Of a DNA stretch of 64,000 bases, positions 18,027 through 32,100 are shown piece after piece; positions within the stretch are counted from its first letter, which is position 1, and each line of letters starts with the position of its first letter. Source of the stretch: CBDCGV01 sp965216955 (lineage in GTDB: Bacteria; Bacteroidota; Bacteroidia; Chitinophagales; JADIYW01). The notes beneath the pieces are model-generated. The model ran no database searches. It worked only from the letters and a program-made list of their open reading frames with translations, and was not told the origin of the DNA. The position numbers were made by a program, and so were the translations under genes. The stretch covers positions 62,001 to 126,000 of the forward strand of contig CBDCGV010000018.1 of assembly GCA_965216955.1 (NCBI GenBank). The letters are read 5' to 3'.

Positions 18027-19717
18027 ACAAACTTTTATTGATATTATTATTCTTTTTTTCCTTTCACATTTGCTCAAATGCGCAAGACCCCCATGTCACA
18101 CAAAAATTTAATAATATAGTGCATCAAAATCCTGCTCAGACAGGAAATGCAAACAAATCAAACAGATTAACATTTTTGTATAGAGATCAGTGGAGAAGTG
18201 TCCCTGTGCCGTATGTATCGTCTTACTTTAGCTATGACAGACGAATTATTCAAAAAAATAACAATCGATTAGGAGGTGGAATCAATTTCTTTTATGATAA
18301 AACTGGAGATGGAAATCTAAATACGTTTAATCCCAATATTAATGTATCATACACTAGATTATTTAATATGGAACGCCATGGTTTCTCGTTTGGGACCCAA
18401 ATTGGCTATTTACAAAGAAAAATCAATACTGCAAACTTACAATTTGACAATCAATACAATGGCATCGGCTTTGATCCAGCATTATCGAGTGGTGAGACTA
18501 TAAATGCAACATCAAACAGTTTGACTTTAAGCACTGGTATAAATTACATGACAAAAATGGGGCGCAAATCCATATGGAATATAGGCTTCTCTATACATAA
18601 TCCCCATAAACCTGACTTAAGCCTTTCCGAATTTACAGAAGATAAAAGACCAATTAGATATCACAGTTATTTAGAAGCTGAGTTATTTGTAAAGAACGAA
18701 TGGTCATTTTCTCCAAGTCTAAATTTTCAGTTTCAGGAAGCTGCAAGAGAATTGTTTTTTGCTGGGATAGCACATTACTATAGTGAAAAGGGGACAATAC
18801 CTATAAGATGGAGTTTTGGAGGTGGATACAGAGTTGATGATGCCGCATTGATTTATATTGGTTCAAGATTTAATGATCTCCAGGTTGGATTAAGCTACGA
18901 TATAAATACGTCTTCTTTTTCTAATGCAACTGATTATAGAGGAGGGTTTGAAATATCCCTGAATTATGAATTTGAAAAGAAAAAGGATAAAGAGGTTGAA
19001 CCATTTGAATTAGTAAGAGATAGTATTCAAGAGATCGAAGAGGAAGAAGAAAAAATAAAAGAAGAGGAAGTCATTAAAGCTGAAGAACCTACAATAGAAG
19101 AAACAAAAAGCCCTATCGATTCTTCTAAAATTGATAAAAAGCCAGTAATAGAACCTATAGAGCAAGAAATAACCATAATTGAAAGTAAAATTCCTGTGAA
19201 ACTATTTTTCGAGAATGATGAACCAAATCCCAAAACACTTGACCCTACAACAAAAACAACATATGAGCAAGCTTACAAAAGCTATATAAACAACCAAATA
19301 CTTTACGAAACGCAATTAGGGAAAACCACTTCCGACAATTGGTTTTACAATGTAGAAAAGGGATGGCAAGACTTATCAATAGTTATTGAAAACATCGTTA
19401 CTTTGTTAGATAAGGGGCGAAAAATAAGTATAACTTTAAAAGGATATACGTCACCTTTAGCGCCTTCTCAGTATAATAACTTACTTTCAATGAGACGCAT
19501 AGAAAGCATAGTTAATTTTATGATGGAATATAAGAATGGTATTCTCCTAGAATATTTCAACAATAATAACTTAGTAATTGCCAAAAATCCTTTTGGAGAA
19601 AGCCTTTCACCCTTAGATGTAGGAGATAGCGCTTCTGACAAAAAATCATCTATATATGATCCTAAAGCAGCCTATGAGAGAAGGATCGAAATGATCGCAA
19701 TTGAGCTGATAGATTAA
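18023..19717 (+). CDS. PorP/SprF-family T9SS membrane protein fused to an OmpA-like domain
   Basis: A 564-aa outer-membrane protein: signal peptide (ending CSNAQ), a PorP/SprF barrel to about residue 310 (FNNIVHQNPAQTGN, YRDQWRSVP), an acidic Glu/Lys linker (about 315-390), and a C-terminal OmpA-like region (KISITLKGYTSPLAP, then NLLSMRRIESI) that would bind peptidoglycan. PorP/SprF proteins are needed to secrete type B T9SS cargo and are usually encoded beside it, as here. It begins with TTG, and the start and the previous stop share the bases TTGA (18023-18026), so translation is probably coupled. Confidence 0.9.
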   Translation: MNKLLLILLFFFSFHICSNAQDPHVTQKFNNIVHQNPAQTGNANKSNRLTFLYRDQWRSVPVPYVSSYFSYDRRIIQKNNNRLGGGINFFYDKTGDGNLNTFNPNINVSYTRLFNMERHGFSFGTQIGYLQRKINTANLQFDNQYNGIGFDPALSSGETINATSNSLTLSTGINYMTKMGRKSIWNIGFSIHNPHKPDLSLSEFTEDKRPIRYHSYLEAELFVKNEWSFSPSLNFQFQEAARELFFAGIAHYYSEKGTIPIRWSFGGGYRVDDAALIYIGSRFNDLQVGLSYDINTSSFSNATDYRGGFEISLNYEFEKKKDKEVEPFELVRDSIQEIEEEEEKIKEEEVIKAEEPTIEETKSPIDSSKIDKKPVIEPIEQEITIIESKIPVKLFFENDEPNPKTLDPTTKTTYEQAYKSYINNQILYETQLGKTTSDNWFYNVEKGWQDLSIVIENIVTLLDKGRKISITLKGYTSPLAPSQYNNLLSMRRIESIVNFMMEYKNGILLEYFNNNNLVIAKNPFGESLSPLDVGDSASDKKSSIYDPKAAYERRIEMIAIELID

Positions 19718-19894
19718 TCAGGCATTTCAATAAATAAAGCGTTTTTAGCGACTTTTTCTATGTCACAAAAAAAGGGTTTTCGTATTGAGATTTAACTTAT
19801 AGATGTGAATATTTGGTATATCATTATGATGTTCTTTTACACATAATGTTCTTTGGATGAGACTAAAGATGAGGCATTTTTTTATTTCAAAGAG

Positions 19895-19978
19895 GGAATC
19901 TTAAAAGAACTTAAGTTCAGTTAGTAAATAGGTAAGTGTAAAATTATACATTTAATTGAACTTAAGTTCAAAGATTCC
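19895..19978. repeat. 84-bp nested inverted repeat upstream of the giant protease gene
   Basis: The 12-bp palindrome GAACTTAAGTTC occurs twice (19907-19918 and 19958-19969), and both copies lie within outer arms GGAATCTT (19895-19902) and AAGATTCC (19971-19978). The whole forms one long imperfect hairpin with a spacer of about 38 bases. The rest of the 433-bp gap (19718-20150) is AT-rich with one 6-bp hairpin (20052-20069) and no gene. It could be a regulator site pair, an attenuator, or a small repetitive element. Confidence 0.6.
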
Positions 19979-20150
19979 TAAATTTAATTGCAAAGTAGAA
20001 CAAGCTTAAAGTAAACTATATGTTAATAAAAAATCAAGTAGATGTTTATAAATACCTCAGTTTAGGTATATTAGCTTAGTAGACAAATAGCGATCTTTGA
20101 TTGTTGTTTACTTTTTTTCTACTATACCAGTACCTATAGAAACCAGTTGT

Positions 20151-23100
20151 ATGAGATTTATTTACATTGTTTTTTGTTTTTTTCTTCTTTTACCCTTTAC
20201 TACCCAAGCTCAAATTTCTCTTGATCTAGATCCTATAAACACTGATGCTGGGTTGCCAGATAATTATATTACCGTTGACATAGATATTAATGCTATTCAA
20301 GAGCTTCTTTCACAAGTAAGCGTACTTCCAAATACACAGCGCTTAATAACTACCGACAGAATAATTAGCTTGCCTTTACCTGATGGTAAGGAAATTGAAT
20401 TCATGGTTGCAGAATCACCCATTGTTGAGCTTATTAATGGCGCATCCTCTCCAGATATCAAAACATATGCTATTGTAGGACGAAATAATTCAAGATTCAC
20501 AGGGAGGTTTTCAATGTCTTATAGAGGATTAAATGCTATAATTTTTACTCCAGACAATCAAATCGCTTATATAGAAGGAAGAAATGCAAGTAAACAATTG
20601 GAGCATATTGCCTATTTTCATAAAAATGCGTCCAATTTATTAGATCAAGTAGGTTGTTCAGAAGAGGAACTAGATGATGAGCCCACATTTAGATTAATAG
20701 ATGATCAGCTTTCATCTTTTCCTTGCTTAAGTAATGGTGCAGAACTGAAAAATTATATAATGGCCATTACCACAACTGGAGAGTACACTACTTTTTGGGG
20801 AGGTGCAGCGAATGCAATTGTTGAAGCTACTAATTCAGTTAATCAACTTTCAGCATTATATCAAAGAGAGCTCTCCATTAGCTTTACCATATTAATTGAT
20901 AATGATCTATTTTATACAGACGCTGCAACAGATCCCTTTGATCCAACATCAACTAGTACTCGCACAAGTCAGGCTGCTGCTGCTATTGCGGCAGAAATTC
21001 CTTTAGCCAATTACGATATTGGACACTTATTGCATCAAGGAAGTGGAGGCGGAGTGGCTACTGTTGGCGTTGTATGTAGAACAACTTCTTCAAAAGGTAG
21101 AGGATGGTCAGGATCTTCAAACCCAACAGGCGCTGGATGGATTAGCTTATTCGCACATGAGGTGGGCCATCAGTTTTCTGCAAGACACTCTTATTATGGT
21201 ACAGAGAGCAGTTGTGTCAACAGAACGCCAGGAGAGGGCTATGAACCAGGGTCAGGTAGTACTATTATGAGTTATGAAGGTATTTGTGCTGGTCATAACA
21301 TAACTCCTTTTGTTAGTACGAATTATTTCCATATTCATAGTCTAACTCAAATACTGGACTATGCTAATAGCCAAACATGCCATGGTTCTACCTTAACAGG
21401 AAATGCGATTCCCGCAGTAACTCCAAATGCTGATGTGACAATTCCAATAGGAACTCCATTTGTATTGGAAGGAAGTGCAACAGATGCCGATGGAGATTCT
21501 ATTACCTATATTTGGGAACAATATGATACTGACGATCTTGCACTGACTTTCCCGGCAGGTGCCCCTGCCGCAGGAGCAACAAGTACAACAGCACCAATAT
21601 TTAGAAGTTATGACCCTTCTTCGGATGGAAATATTAGATATTTTCCAATTTTAACAGATGTTATTAATGGAACAAGCTCTATTGGAGAAACCTTGCCTCA
21701 GGTTGGGCGAACCATGCATTTTAGACTTACTGCTAGAGATAATGTAGCAGCTGCTGGGGCTTTTTCATGTTCAGAAACAGTAGTTACAGTCGATGGAACA
21801 AGTGGGCCATTTGATGTTACTTCACAAAATACGGCAACAACTTGGACAGCTAATGGAAGCAATACTGCAACAATAACTTGGGATGTTGCAGGAACAAACA
21901 TAGCGCCTGTAAGTTGTGCTAATGTTGATATTCTATTGTCGGTAGACGGAGGATATACTTATCCTTATACACTATTGTCATCAACTCCAAATGATGGTAG
22001 CCAAAGCATTTTAATTCCCAACTATGTAACAACTCAAGGTCGTATAAAAATAATGTGCTCTGACAATGTGTTTTTTGACATTAATGAAACAAATATTGAA
22101 ATTGTAAGTAGTTGTGCTGCGAATGGAGTTACTTTTGAGCCAGACACCAATGTATCTAAAGTAATTGCGGATCCAGCATTAAACTTGAGTCTAGCTCCAA
22201 CGTACGGAAGTGCAGTAACAAGCTGGGCTGGCACTATTGAAACTACAGACCCAGATTCGGAGTTGGCTTTTGCTGATGGAGCCGTTCCTACTTGCAATGC
22301 TTCTGGAAATGATGTGCAATATGATACGTATGAAATTTATGTTGATGTTACTGGAAGTTATACATTTAATAGAAGTGGTACTTTTGGCACAGTCTTAAAC
22401 ATCTATGAGCAGCAATTTTTACCTGCCAGTCAATGTACAAATTGGCTTGGAAGTACAGCTATACGTCCCTCTGGAACAGGGTCTGTCGCTTTATCTAATT
22501 CAGTTACAGTAAATCTTACAGCTGGAGTAAAGTATATATTAGTAGTGACTAATTTCTCGCCCTCTTTTCCGCCTTTACCTGTCGCTTATACTATTTCATT
22601 GGGCACTGTTCCGGGAGGAGCAACGGTTTATGATGGTGTAATTGAGCCCAACCCCGCTAATTTTGACTATACCTATATAGCAGTCAACAATGCCACTGGA
22701 ATTATCGAAGAATTTGATGCAAATTCTGATTTTACAGATTTAGGTATTGGAACATATACCATATATGGGCTTTCGTATGATAATTCAGCCACCTTGACTC
22801 CAGGTGGATTATTTACAACTTTTCAGAATGATTTAGTGACTTTGGTTATTTGCGGAAATTTAAGCGAAAACACTATAACTGTTGAGGTAACATGCGCAAG
22901 CCCTGTAACTTCAACAATAACTGCAGAAAGTTGCAATCCTGCAGATACAGGAACCGTAGTGGATACTTTAGTCGGTATGGCTTCCAATGGTTGCGATAGC
23001 GTTAGAACAACCATCACTTCATTACTACCAGCAGCTACTTCAACAATTACTGCCGAAAGTTGTAATCCGGCGGATACAGGAACCGTAGTAGACACTTTAA

Positions 23101-26100
23101 CAGGCATGGCAGCTAACGGATGCGATAGCATTAGAACAACTACTACTTCATTACTGCCAGCAGCCACTTCAACAATAACTGCAGAAAGCTGTAATCCTGC
23201 AGATACGGGAACAGTAGTGGATACTTTAGCAGGCATGGCAGCTAATGGGTGCGATAGTATTAGAACAACTATCACTTCATTACTGCCAACAGCTACTTCA
23301 ACAATAACTGAAGAAAGTTGTAATCCGGCGGATACAGGAACGGCAGTGGACACTTTAACAGGTATGGCGGCTAACGGCTGTGATAGCATTAGAACAACTA
23401 TTACTTCATTACTACCAATAGCTACCTCAACAATAACTGCAGAAAGTTGTAATCCGGCGGATACAGGAACGGTAGTGGACACTTTAACAGGTATGGCAGC
23501 TAATGGGTGCGATAGTATTAGAACAACTATTACTTCATTGTCTAATACTTGTGCATTAATCAATGAATTTTATAGAGGCAGCACCATGCAGGGAGGAAAT
23601 GAATGGGTGGAAATAGTATTAATCAATGATTTTACATTGTCAGATGTTGAGAATTTATACATTGGAGATGCTACTTCATCAACGGCCGGAAAGTTCTCAG
23701 GATATAAATTAAACAACATGTCGAAGTTCGGCACTAGTTTCCCTAAAGGAACAATCATTGTTTTTGTTGGAGATGGAGCAGGAGAAATAGACACAACTTA
23801 TAATCCCTCTTGTGGAGATTGGAATCTGATTTTACCATATTCAAGTGGTCATTGGGTATCCAATGGTTCTAGTGGAAACTTAGCAACTACAGATGTAGTC
23901 TATGTAGATAAGGATGGTACCAATGGTGCTACAAGTTTAACTGGTGGTTTTGCTGTAAATTATGATAGTTCTCCAGGCACATTTGGACAAAATGCAAGTG
24001 TTACAGTTACTGCTCCAGCAAATGAATCAGGTGTATATTTGAGTACTGGACTAGATAGTTCGAGATTAGCTACTTCATGGGTGTCTAGTTCTCCAACAAC
24101 AACAATAGGAGAGCCCAATGGAGGTAGTAATACCGCATATATTGATAGTTGCAGAAAGGCGATACCGGATGGTACCATAATAGATACAATAGAACAGACT
24201 ACTTGTGTTGTAGGTTTGGAAGGCACAACAATTGACTCTTTAACATCAATAACAGGTTGTGATAGTATAACCATTACCATTACCACATTACTACCAACAG
24301 CCACTTCAACAATAACTGCTGAAAGCTGCAATCCGGCGGATACTGGAACGGTAATAGATACTTTAACAGGCATGGCTGCTAATGGGTGCGATAGTATTAG
24401 AACGACCATTACTTCACTACTACCGACAGCTACTTCAACGGTAACTGCTGAAAGCTGTAATCCGGCAGATACTGGAACCGTAGTGGATACTTTAACAGGC
24501 ATGGCTTCCAATGGTTGTGATAGTATTAGAACAACTATTACTTCATTACTACCAACAGCTACTTCAACGGTAACTGCTGAAAGTTGCAATCCTGCAGATA
24601 CTGGAACCGTAATAGATACTTTAGTAGGTATGGCTTCCAATGGGTGCGATAGTATTAGAACAACCATTACTTCATTACTGCCAACAGCCACTTCAACAAT
24701 AACTGCTGAAAGCTGTAATCCTGCAGATACGGGAACAGTAATAGATACTTTAACAGGTATGGCTGCTAATGGGTGTGATAGTATTAGAACAACTATTACT
24801 TCATTACTGCCAACAGCTACTTCAACGATAACTGCCGAAAGCTGTAATCCTGCAGATACAGGAACAGTAATAGATACTTTAGTAGGCATGGCAGCTAATG
24901 GGTGTGATAGCATTAGAACAACTGTTACTTCGTTACTACCAGCAGCCACTTCAACGGTTACGGCAGAAAGTTGTAATCCGGCGGATACGGGAACCGTAAT
25001 AGATACTTTAGCAGGTATGGCGGCTAATGGGTGCGATAGTATTAGAACGACCATTACTTCATTACTACCAGCAGCAACTTCAACGGTTACGGCAGAAAGT
25101 TGCAATCCTGCAGATACGGGAACTGTAATAGATACTTTAACAGGCATGGCTTCCAATGGTTGTGATAGTATTAGAACAACTATTACTTCATTACTGCCAG
25201 CAGCCACTTCAACGGTAACGGCAGGAAGTTGTAATCCGGCAGATACTGGAACGGTAATAGATACTTTAACAGGCATGGCAGCTAACGGGTGCGATAGTAT
25301 TAGAACAACTATTACTTCGTTACTGCCAGCAGCCACTTCAACGGTTACGGCAGAAAGTTGTAATCCGGCAGATACTGGAACCGTAGTAGATACTTTAACA
25401 GGTATGGCAGCTAACGGGTGCGATAGTGTTAGAACGACCATTACTTCCTTACTACCAACAGCCACTTCAACAGTAACTGTTGAAAGTTGCAATCCTGCTG
25501 ATACTGGAACAGTAATAGATACTTTAGTAGGCATAGCAGCTAATGGGTGCGATAGCATTAGAACAACCATTACTTCATTACTGCCAACAGCTACTTCAAC
25601 AATGACTGCAGAAAGTTGTAATCCTGCAGATACAGGAACGGTAGTGGATACTTTAGTAGGCATAGCAGCTAATGGGTGCGATAGCATTAGAACAACCATT
25701 ACTTCATTACTGCCAACAGCTACTTCAACAATGACTGCAGAAAGTTGTAATCCTGCAGATACAGGAACGGTAGTGGATACTTTAGTAGGTATGGCGGCTA
25801 ACGGGTGCGATAGTATCAGAACAACCATTACTTCATTACTGCCAACAGCTACTTCAACAATTACTGCCGAAAGTTGTAATCCTGCAGATACAGGAACCGT
25901 AGTAGATACTTTAACAGGTATGGCGGCTAACGGGTGCGATAGTATTAGAACGACCATTACTTCATTACTGCCAACAGCTACTTCAACAATAACTGCAGAA
26001 AGTTGTAATCCTGCAGATACAGGAACGGTAGTGGATACTTTAGCAGGTATGGCGGCTAACGGATGTGATAGTATCAGAACAACCATCACTTCATTACTAC

Positions 26101-29100
26101 CAACAGCTACTTCAACAATTACTGCCGAAAGTTGTAATCCTGCAGATACAGGAACGGTAGTGGATACTTTAGTAGGTATGGCAGCTAATGGGTGCGATAG
26201 TATCAGAACAACCATTACTTCATTACTGCCAACAGCTACTTCAACAATTACTGCCGAAAGTTGTAATCCTGCAGATACTGGAACCGTAGTGGATACTTTA
26301 ACAGGTATGGCTGCTAATGGGTGCGATAGTATCAGAACAACCATTACTTCATTACTGCCAACAGCTACTTCAACAATTACTGCCGAAAGTTGTAATCCTG
26401 CAGATACTGGAACCGTAGTGGATACTTTAACAGGTATGGCTGCTAATGGGTGCGATAGTATCAGAACAACCATTACTTCATTACTGCCAACAGCTACTTC
26501 AACAATTACTGCCGAAAGTTGTAATCCTGCAGATACTGGAACCGTAGTGGATACTTTAACAGGTATGGCTGCTAATGGGTGCGATAGTATCAGAACAACC
26601 ATTACTTCATTACTGCCAACAGCTACTTCAACGATAACTGCAGAAAGTTGTAATCCTGCGGATACAGGAACAGTAATAGATACTTTAGTAGGCATGGCAG
26701 CTAATGGGTGCGATAGCATTAGAACAACTATTACTTCGTTACTACCGACAGCTACTTCAACAATAACTACAGAAAGCTGTAATCCTGCAGATACTGGAAC
26801 CGTAGTGGATACTTTAACAGGTATGGCAGCTAATGGGTGCGATAGCATTAGAACAACTATTACTTCACTACTACCGACAGCTACTTCGACAATTACTGCA
26901 GAAAGCTGTAATCCTGCGGATACTGGAACAGTAATAGATACTTTAGTAGGTATGGCTGCTAATGGGTGCGATAGTATTAGAACGACCATTACTTCATTAC
27001 TACCATCATATATGGATACTATTTATAATACAAGTTGTAACCCTGCCGATACAGGAGTGTCCATTAATAATGACACTACACTAAATGGTTGTGATAGTAT
27101 AACAACTGTCTTTACAACACTAGATTTAGTGGCTTCAAGCACAGTTAATGAATCAAGTTGTAATCCAGCTGACACAGGTATTATGAGAGATACTATTGTA
27201 AATGGCTCTGTAAATGGCTGTGATAGTATAGTTACGACCATTACTTCATTACTACCAACAGCTACTTCAACGGTAACCGCAGAAAGCTGTAATCCGGCGG
27301 ATACAGGGATAGTAATAGATACTTTAGTAGGTATGGCAGCTAATGGGTGCGATAGCGTTAGAACAACCATTACTTCATTACTACCAACAGCTACTTCAAC
27401 AATAACTGCTGAAAGTTGTAATCCGGCGGATACTGGAACGGTAATAGATACTTTAACAGGTATGGCTGCTAATGGGTGTGATAGTATTAGAACAACCATC
27501 ACTTCATTATTACCAACAGCTACTTCAACGGTAACCGCAGAAAGTTGTAATCCTGCAGATACGGGAACAGTAGTGGATACTTTAGCAGGCATGGCAGCTA
27601 ATGGGTGTGATAGTATTAGAACGACCATCACTTCATTACTACCGACAGCTACTTCAACAATAACTGCAGAAAGTTGTAATCCTGCAGATACGGGAACAGT
27701 AATAGATACTTTAACAGGTATGGCAGCTAATGGGTGCGATAGTATCAGAACAACCATCACTTCATTACTGCCAACAGCCACTTCAACAATAACTGCAGAA
27801 AGTTGTAATCCGGCGGATACAGGAACGGTGGTAGACACTTTAACAGGCATGGCAGCTAATGGGTGCGATAGTATCAGAACAACCATCACTTCATTACTGC
27901 CAACAGCCACTTCAACAATAACTGCAGAAAGTTGTAATCCGGCGGATACAGGAACGGTAGTGGACACTTTAACAGGCATGGCGGCTAACGGCTGTGATAG
28001 CATTAGAACGACCATCACTTCATTATTACCAACAGCTACTTCAACGGTAACCGCAGAAAGTTGTAATCCGGCAGATACGGGAACAGTAGTAGACACTTTA
28101 ACAGGCATGGCGGCTAACGGTTGCGATAGCATTAGAACGACTATTACTTCATTGTCTAATACATGTGTACTAATAAATGAGTTTTATAGAGGCGGTACCA
28201 TGCAGGGAGGAAATGAATGGGTGGAAATAGTATTAATCAATGATTTTACATTGTCAGATGTTGAGAATCTATACATTGGAGATGCTACTTCATCAACGGC
28301 CGGAAAGTTCTCAGGATATAAATTAAACAACATGTCGAAGTTCGGCACTAGTTTCCCTAAAGGAACAATCATTGTTTTTGTTGGAGATGGAGCAGGAGAA
28401 ATAGACACAACTTATAATCCATCTTGTGGAGATTGGAATCTGATTTTACCATATTCAAGTGGTCATTGGGTATCCAATGGTTCTAGTGGAAACTTAGCAA
28501 CTACAGATGTAGTCTATGTAGATAAGGATGGTACCAATGGTGCTACAAGTTTAACTGGTGGTTTTGCTGTAAATTATGATAGTTCTCCAGGCACATTTGG
28601 ACAAAATGCAAGTGTTACAGTTACTGCTCCAGCAAATGAATCAGGTGTATATTTGAGCACCGGACTAGATAGTTCGAGATTAGCTACTTCATGGGTGTCT
28701 AGTTCTCCAACAACAACAATAGGAGAGCCCAATGGAGGTAGTAATACTGCATATATCGATAGTTGCAGAAAGGCGATACCGGATGGTACCATAATAGATA
28801 CAATAGAACAGACTACTTGTGTTGTAGGTTTGGAAGGCACAACAATTGACTCTTTAACATCAATAACAGGTTGTGATAGTATAACCATTACCATAACCAC
28901 ATTACTACCAACAGCCACTTCAACAATAACTGCTGAAAGCTGCAATCCGGCGGATACTGGAACGGTAATAGATACTTTAACAGGCATGGCTGCTAATGGA
29001 TGCGATAGTATTAGAACAACTATTACTTCATTACTGCCAACAGCTACTTCAACGGTAACCGCAGAAAGCTGTAATCCGGCAGATACTGGAACCGTAGTGG

Positions 29101-32100
29101 ATACTTTAACAGGCATGGCTTCCAATGGGTGTGATAGTATTAGAACAACTATCACTTCATTACTACCAACAGCTACTTCAACGGTAACTGCTGAAAGTTG
29201 CAATCCTGCGGACACGGGAACTGTAATAGATACTTTAGTAGGTATGGCTGCTAATGGGTGCGATAGTATTAGAACGACCATTACTTCATTACTGCCGACA
29301 GCCACTTCAACAGTAACTGCTGAAAGTTGCAATCCTGCGGACACGGGAACTGTAATAGATACTTTAACAGGCATGGCTTCCAATGGTTGTGATAGTATTA
29401 GAACAACTATTACTTCATTACTGCCAACAGCTACTTCAACGGTAACCGCAGAAAGCTGTAATCCTGCAGATACGGGAACGGTAGTGGATACTTTAACAGG
29501 TATGGCAGCTAATGGGTGTGATAGTATTAGAACGACCATTACTTCATTACTACCAACAGCTACTTCAACGGTAACTGTGGAAAGTTGTAATCCGGCGGAT
29601 ACGGGAACGGTAATAGATACTTTAACAGGCATGGCAGCTAACGGATGCGATAGTGTTAGAACGACCATTACTTCATTACTGCCAACAGCCACTTCAACGG
29701 TTACGGCAGAAAGTTGCAATCCGGCAGATACTGGAACCGTAGTAGATACTTTAGTAGGTATGGCGGCTAATGGGTGTGATAGTATTAGAACAACTGTTAC
29801 TTCGTTACTACCAGCAGCCACTTCAACGGTTACGGCAGAAAGTTGTAATCCGGCAGATACTGGAACCGTAGTAGATACTTTAGTAGGCATGGCAGCTAAC
29901 GGGTGCGATAGCATTAGAACAACTATTACTTCATTACTGCCAACTGCTACTTCAACGATAACTGCAGAAAGTTGTAATCCGGCTGATACTGGAACAGTAA
30001 TAGATACTTTAGTAGGTATGGCAGCTAATGGGTGCGATAGTATTAGAACAACTGTTACCACTTTGCGACCATCATATACAGATACTATTTACAATACAAG
30101 TTGTAGTCCTTCTGACACAGGAATTGTAATAAAAAATGACACATCAATTTATGGGTGTGATAGTATAACAAGTGTCTTTACAACACTAGATTTAGTTGCT
30201 TCAAGTACTGTGAATCAATCAAGTTGTAACCCAGCTGACACTGGCATTGTAATAGACACCATTGTAAATGGTTCTGTAAATGGCTGTGATAGTATAATAA
30301 CAACGATAACTACCTTACTGCCAATATCCCTTAATACTATAAATGCGACAACTTGTATAGCAAGCGAAGTAGGTACAGTAATTGATACATTGATAGGAGG
30401 AGCTTCCAACGGCTGTGATAGTATAATAACAACGACAACTACCTTATTACCAACAGCTTTTAGTACTGTTAATACGACGACTTGTATAGCTAGCGAAGTA
30501 GGATCTACAATAGATACAATAGTAGGAGGAGCTGCTAATGGCTGTGACAGTGTTATTACTACTGTAACTAGCTTATTACCAACAGCTTTTAGTACTGTTA
30601 ATACGACGACTTGTATAGCTAGTGAAGTAGGCTCCACAATAGACACCATAGAAGGAGGGGCCTCTAACGGCTGTGATAGTGTTATAACAACTATAACTAC
30701 TTTAATACCTACCGCCTTTAGTACAATAAATATGACCACTTGTATTCCAAGTGAAGTAGGATCGGTAATTGATACCTTAGTAGGTCAAGCAGCAAATGGT
30801 TGTGATAGCATTAGAACCACCATCACTTCTTTACTCCCAACAGCCTTAAATACTATTAATGTAACAACTTGTATTACAGATGAAGAGGGTGTTACTACAG
30901 ATACAATAATAGGCGGGGCTTCCAACGGTTGTGATAGTATCATCATTACAATTACAACCTTACTACCGACAGCTACTTCAACAATCACGGCTGAAAGTTG
31001 TAATCCGGCGGATACAGGAACAGTAATAGATACTTTAGTAGGTATGGCGGCTAACGGATGCGATAGTATCAGAACCACCATTATTTCGTTGCTATCAACA
31101 GCTACTTCAACAGTAACCGCTGAAAGTTGTAATCCTTCAGATACAGGAACGGTAGTGGACACTTTAACAGGTATGGCTGCTAATGGGTGCGATAGCATTA
31201 TTACTACCATCACGACCTTATTGTCGTCATATAATGATACGATTTATACGACCAGTTGTAATCCTGCTGACACAGGAATATTCGTTAATAATGATACAAC
31301 GATAAATGGATGTGATAGTATAACAATTACCAATACTTCTCTAGATTTAGTGGCTTCAAGCACAGTTAATGAATCAAGTTGTAATCCGGCGGATACAGGA
31401 ATTATGAGAGATACCATTGTAAATGGCTCTGTAAATGGTTGTGACAGTATCGTTATTACCATTACTTCATTACTACCAACAGCTACTTCAACAATCACGG
31501 CTGAAAGCTGCAATCCGGCTGATACTGGAACGATAATAGATACTTTAGCAGGTATGGCTGCTAATGGGTGCGATAGCATTAGAACAACCATTACTTCACT
31601 ACTGCCAACAGCTACTTCAACAGTAACCGCTGAAAGTTGTAATCCGGCAGATACTGGAACCGTAGTAGACACTTTAACAGGCATGGCAGCTAACGGGTGC
31701 GATAGTATCAGAACAACCATTACTTCATTACTACCAACAGCTACTTCAACAGTAACCGCTGAAAGTTGTAATCCGGCGGATACTGGAACCGTAGTAGACA
31801 CTTTAACAGGCATGGCAGCTAACGGGTGCGATAGTATCAGAACAACCATTACTTCATTACTACCAACAGCTACTTCAACAGTAACCGCTGAAAGTTGTAA
31901 TCCGGCGGATACAGGAACAGTAATAGATACTTTAATAGGAATGGCAGCTAATGGGTGCGATAGTATTAGAACAACCATCACTTCATTACTGCCAACAGCT
32001 ACTTCAACAATAACCGCTGAAAGTTGTAATCCTTCAGATACTGGAACGGTAGTGGATACTTTAGTAGGCATGGCAGCTAATGGGTGCGATAGTATCAGAA

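Noticed and set aside
19718..20150. Insertion-sequence remnant in the gap before the giant protease gene
   Set aside because: The inverted repeats are nested palindromes only 84 bp across, with no transposase fragment or target duplication.
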